The notes beneath the pieces were generated by a model that was not told the origin of the DNA, ran no database searches, and worked only from the letters and a program-made list of their open reading frames with translations. Below are positions 60,765-64,000 of a stretch of 64,000 nucleotides of DNA, piece after piece. Position numbers and translations under genes: made by a program. Numbering within the stretch: position 1 is the stretch's first letter; every line of letters begins with the position of its first letter. Source of the stretch: ECT2AJA-110-A sp035399845 (GTDB taxonomy: Bacteria; Planctomycetota; Phycisphaerae; UBA1845; UTPLA1); assembly GCA_035399845.1 (NCBI GenBank), contig DAOPJV010000031.1, forward strand, positions 8,731 to 72,730, given 5' to 3'.

Positions 60765-63700
60765 TCACGGCGCCAGAATCAGATTCACGAATCCCTGAAC
60801 ATCCAGCCCATCGACAACGCCGTCGTCGTTGACATCGGCGGCGCAGAGCTCGTCAGCCGTCGCCATCGTCGGATCGAGCAGAATCGCGGCAAAGTCCACG
60901 ATATCACTCGTATCGACGAATCCGTCGGTATTCACATCGCCGACGGCGCCGCCGGGACAGGCGGTATCGCATGCGTCGGGCGTGCCGTTATTGTCTGAAT
61001 CGACCGTGTCGTCACCGCCCGGGCATATATCGCAACCGTCGGGAACGCCATCGTTGTCGGCGTCGAGCGAATCATCGAAACCCGCGCACGCGTCGCAGCC
61101 ATCGGGGACGCCGTCCGAATCCATATCCGCGGTGTCGTCGCCTGCAGGGCAGACATCCATCGAATTGCAGACGCCATCGCCGTCATCGTCACCGTCCAGC
61201 GAACACGTGGCCTCATCGGCGCCCATGTCCACTGTCATCCCGATGATGCGATCGTCCCCCTCAAAGTCCGTGGTCAGGCCGGCGTTGACGGCTTCCATGT
61301 TGCTGGCGGCGTCGACGGCTGCACTGTTGGCGGCCAGATGATAGTCACCATCTGTCGTCGGCGCGCTGGCGGGATCGATCGGATCGATAAAGACCGGATC
61401 GGCGCCGCCGAAGTCCAGATTGCCGCCGTTGTCATTGATCGCGCCGGCGCCGCTGATGCCGGCCACGCCGCCCTCGATGCCGGTGTAGCTCACGTCCAGT
61501 ACGCCGTCACAATAAACCTGCGATTCCGTCGCGGCGGCATTTCCCCAGATGACACTGTTGATCACGGTGCTGTGTCCGCTGGCGTCGGTGTACAGGCCGC
61601 CGCCTGTGCTCCCTTGATTGCCGGCCAGCGTACAGTTGACCAGGGTGAGCGTGCCATTATTCCTGATGCCGTTGGGACCCTGGTTGCCCGAAATAATCGT
61701 GTTCGTGATCGTTGCCTGACCATTGCCGCCCTCCATCGAAATCGCGCCGCCCAGGAAACTGCCATGATTCCCCGCAATGACTGAATTTCGGATGGTCAGC
61801 AAGCCTCCTTGCAGCGCCTCAATTGCGCCGCCGGAACCGCCGTTGAGCGCAATGTTCCCAATCATGGTCACTCCGTCAAACGTTGCGACGGCGCTATTGT
61901 TCCTCAAGTAAACGGCCCCGCCTCCTCCCGCACCGTCGTTACCGGCAAACACGCTGTTTGTCGCAGTCAAGTGACCGGAGAAGACCAGGATCGCGCCGCC
62001 GCGGGAGTCATGCCCCGATAGCGTCCCATCGGCGGCCCCGTTCTGCAGCGTCGTTTCGTTGATGGTCAAGTCGCCAGGACTGGTCACATAGAAGTGACGG
62101 AACGGGGCTGCGGCATTCGTGTCTCGCTCGATAACATGCCCCTGACCTTCGATGACGATCGGCGTCACCACGGCGGGAAGGCCGTTTGGGCCAGTGGTTA
62201 CGTTGTCGACAACAGCCAGCGTGATGTCGGCGTCAAGGAAGATCGTATTGGTGTCCGGATTGGCGTTCGCGCACTGGATGGCATCGACCAATTCCTGCGC
62301 TGTGCCCACGTGGACCGGAAAACCCGAACAATCCGTGTCGCAGGCGTCCGGTACGCCGTCGTTATCGATGTCAGCGCTGTCGTCGAAGCCCGGGCAGACG
62401 TCGCAGCCGTCAGGGACACCGTCGCCGTCGGCGTCGGCGGTGTCGTCAAACCCGGAACAGATGTCGCAACCATCCGGAACGCCATCGTTGTCGGCATCGG
62501 CGCTGTCGTCGAATCCGGGGCAGGCGTCGCAGGCATCCGGTGTGCCGTCATTGTCGGCGTCGACGGTATCGTCGAAGTCCGGGCAGGCGTCGCAACCGTC
62601 GGGGACACCGTCGTTGTCGGCGTCGGCGGCGTCGTCGAATCCGGGACAGGTGTCGCACCCATCGGGAACGCCATCGGTGTCGGCGTCGGTGGTGTCGTCA
62701 AACCCGGAACAGATGTCGCACCCATCGGGAACACCATCGTTGTCGGCATCGGCGGTGTCGTCGAAGCCCGGGCAGACGTCGCACGCGTTCGGTACGCCGT
62801 CGTTGTCGGCGTCGGCGGCGTCGTCGAATCCCGGGCAGGCGTCGCAACCATCGGGAACACCATCGCTGTCGGCGTCGGTGTCGTCGTCGAATCCCGGGCA
62901 AATGTCGCACGCGTCGGGCACGCCGTCCGAATCCGCGTCGGCGCTGTCGTTGCCGAGAGGGCAAATATCCAACGGATTGCAAATGCCGTCGCCGTCATCA
63001 TCGCCGTCCTGCGGACACGCGGCCTCGTCCGCGCCCATGTCCACTGTCATCCCGATGATGCGATCGCCACCATCAATGTCAGTGGTCAGGCCCGCATTGG
63101 CGGCCTCCGCGTTGCTGCCCTGGTCGATGGCCACACTATTGGGCGCAAGGTGATAGTTGCCGTCCGTCGTGGGCGCGTTCGCGGGATCGACCGGATCGAC
63201 GAAGACTGAGTCGCTGCTGTTGAACGACAGGTTGCCGCCGTTGTCATTGATTACGCCCGAACCAATGATGCCTGCAACGCCGCCTTCGATGCCGCTGTAG
63301 CTGATGTTGAGCACGCCTTCCGTGTTGATCTGCGCACCGGAGTTGCTCAGGTTGCCCCAAATCAGGCTGTTCACAACTGTGCTGACGCCGTCAGGCCCAG
63401 TGAACAGGCCGCCGCTGGAATTGCCGAAACATCCGGCGATGGTACTGTTGACCATACTGAGCGAGCCGTTGTTGTAAACACCGCTTCCGCTGGTGCTAGT
63501 CGTGTCGTTTCCCGTGATGATCGTGTTCGTGATGATCGTCTGAGAGTCGGCACGCTCCATCGCAATGGCGCCGCCGTAGGACTGCTGATTCCCGACGATG
63601 ATCGAATTGCGTATCGTCAGCACACCGCCAATGACTGCATTGATCGCGCCGCCGATCCCTCCGGCAGTAGCGTTGTTGCCGGACATCGTCACCGTATCGA

Positions 63701-64000
63701 GCGTGGCTGTGGACAAGGGTCCCAGGAGATAGATCGCACTTTCCTGGTTGTCTGCAATCACGCTGTTGGTGATCGTCACTTCCCCGCTGGCGACCATCAC
63801 AGCGCCGCCGCGACGAACGCCTGATGTAGCCGACAGGTCGGCCCGACCTTTGCGAAGCGTGATCTCATTCAAGCTGAGATTGCCGCTGCTGTTGATGTGG
63901 AACAAGCGGAATGGATCGATGGCATTGGTGTCGCGTTCGATGGTGTGCCCCTGGCCTTCGATGATGATCGGCGTCGCGACGGTGGGCAAGCCGTTGGCGC
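60765..64000 (-). CDS. Secreted beta-helix/TSP3/dockerin protein, partial
   Basis: At least 1078 residues; the N-terminus lies beyond base 64000, because the frame runs on past the first in-frame TTG into text matching the second copy (GLPTVATPIIIEGQGH versus GLPAVVTPIVIEGQGH). It has two large right-handed beta-helix domains of polymorphic-outer-membrane type (GGAINAVIGGVLTIRNSIIV then GNQQSYGGAIAMERA; second copy GGAIEALQGGLLTIRNSVIA). Each is followed by a TSP3 array (10 units, then 3). The two halves are internally duplicated. The C-terminus is dockerin-like (GDVNTDGFVDTSDIVDFAAI, ADVNDDGVVDGLDVQGFVNL). Probably a surface adhesin or structural protein; the upstream region is not in view. 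Confidence 0.85.
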   Translation of the reverse strand, partial: ANGLPTVATPIIIEGQGHTIERDTNAIDPFRLFHINSSGNLSLNEITLRKGRADLSATSGVRRGGAVMVASGEVTITNSVIADNQESAIYLLGPLSTATLDTVTMSGNNATAGGIGGAINAVIGGVLTIRNSIIVGNQQSYGGAIAMERADSQTIITNTIITGNDTTSTSGSGVYNNGSLSMVNSTIAGCFGNSSGGLFTGPDGVSTVVNSLIWGNLSNSGAQINTEGVLNISYSGIEGGVAGIIGSGVINDNGGNLSFNSSDSVFVDPVDPANAPTTDGNYHLAPNSVAIDQGSNAEAANAGLTTDIDGGDRIIGMTVDMGADEAACPQDGDDDGDGICNPLDICPLGNDSADADSDGVPDACDICPGFDDDTDADSDGVPDGCDACPGFDDAADADNDGVPNACDVCPGFDDTADADNDGVPDGCDICSGFDDTTDADTDGVPDGCDTCPGFDDAADADNDGVPDGCDACPDFDDTVDADNDGTPDACDACPGFDDSADADNDGVPDGCDICSGFDDTADADGDGVPDGCDVCPGFDDSADIDNDGVPDACDTDCSGFPVHVGTAQELVDAIQCANANPDTNTIFLDADITLAVVDNVTTGPNGLPAVVTPIVIEGQGHVIERDTNAAAPFRHFYVTSPGDLTINETTLQNGAADGTLSGHDSRGGAILVFSGHLTATNSVFAGNDGAGGGGAVYLRNNSAVATFDGVTMIGNIALNGGSGGAIEALQGGLLTIRNSVIAGNHGSFLGGAISMEGGNGQATITNTIISGNQGPNGIRNNGTLTLVNCTLAGNQGSTGGGLYTDASGHSTVINSVIWGNAAATESQVYCDGVLDVSYTGIEGGVAGISGAGAINDNGGNLDFGGADPVFIDPIDPASAPTTDGDYHLAANSAAVDAASNMEAVNAGLTTDFEGDDRIIGMTVDMGADEATCSLDGDDDGDGVCNSMDVCPAGDDTADMDSDGVPDGCDACAGFDDSLDADNDGVPDGCDICPGGDDTVDSDNNGTPDACDTACPGGAVGDVNTDGFVDTSDIVDFAAILLDPTMATADELCAADVNDDGVVDGLDVQGFVNLILAP
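62343..62972 (-). repeat. Ten 63-bp TSP3-type coding repeats
   Basis: The repeats encode ten units of exactly 21 residues, of the form C-D-x-C-P-G-F-D-D-x-x-D-A-D-x-D-G-V-P-D-(G/A), inside the beta-helix gene. The 63-bp period is constant, so the reading frame is preserved and copy number can change without breaking the protein. A shorter array of three degenerate units lies at about 60960-61150. Confidence 0.88.

Noticed and set aside
62343..62972. Regular 63-bp repeats that could suggest a CRISPR array or VNTR
   Set aside because: The period is a multiple of three, the units encode a conserved 21-residue calcium repeat inside one gene, and there are no unique spacers.
1..64000. tRNA, rRNA, insertion sequences, prophage, CRISPR-cas, toxin-antitoxin pairs
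   Set aside because: No cloverleaf-like sequence, transposase motif, integrase, Cas protein or recognisable toxin pair was found in reading either strand; small tRNAs could still have been missed by eye.

Overview
The window is high-GC DNA from a planctomycete, most likely a Phycisphaerae-like lineage. This is inferred from family content, not from a database search. The evidence is: many secreted proteins with thrombospondin type-3 (TSP3) calcium repeats and a C-terminal dockerin-like domain, a PEP-CTERM protein, an ECF sigma factor of the type paired with Ser/Thr kinases, short lipoproteins, and FixL/FixJ-like and CheY-like signalling. No rRNA, tRNA, CRISPR array, transposase or phage module was recognised. 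Many long open frames opposite the real genes are GC-driven shadows and were left out.

Layout. 1-6.8 kb: coaD (cut by the window edge), a LiuC-like enoyl-CoA hydratase, a lipoprotein, a membrane protein and two TlpA-type thioredoxin-fold proteins. 7.4-11.3 kb: a multi-PAS histidine kinase overlapping a FixJ-type regulator. 11.3-15.5 kb: a large TSP3 protein and a PEP-CTERM protein. 15.9-19.83 kb: a methionine-branch operon, hom-lysC-metB, read leftwards from a consensus promoter through a SAM-I riboswitch with an intrinsic terminator. 19.9-24.4 kb: a hypothetical protein, a structured intergenic repeat, and a btaB-btaA-lipoprotein operon for betaine lipids. 24.5-33.8 kb: envelope and osmotic-stress genes (mscL, small lipoproteins, Lmo0937-, DUF1328-, CsbD-, YqjD- and YqjE-like) interleaved with response regulators and two histidine kinases. 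33.8-37.0 kb: a tight three-gene operon of zinc-ribbon pseudokinase, vWA protein and divergent PurA paralog.

37.1-64 kb is a surface-protein region. It has a WD40-dockerin protein, four paralogs with an ALK/LTK-like glycine-rich domain, a small dockerin protein, an RCC1-like fibre with an S74-type auto-chaperone domain, and a beta-helix/TSP3 protein cut by the window edge. In the middle lies an ECF sigma factor followed by two membrane Ser/Thr kinases, one TPR-type and one fused to a formylglycine-generating-enzyme-like domain.

The strongest new observation is a shared promoter-like element, GTCCCC, exactly 16 bases, then CGTT(T/C), about 80-100 bases upstream of five consecutive surface-protein units (starts at 42074, 46134, 49666, 51489 and 54148). 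It looks like an ECF-type promoter, and the adjacent sigma factor at 54377 is the obvious candidate to read it. This would make the region a self-contained sigma/kinase/surface-protein regulon. The second candidate system is the pseudokinase-vWA-PurA-like operon, whose PurA paralog has altered aspartate-loop and guanine-specificity motifs.
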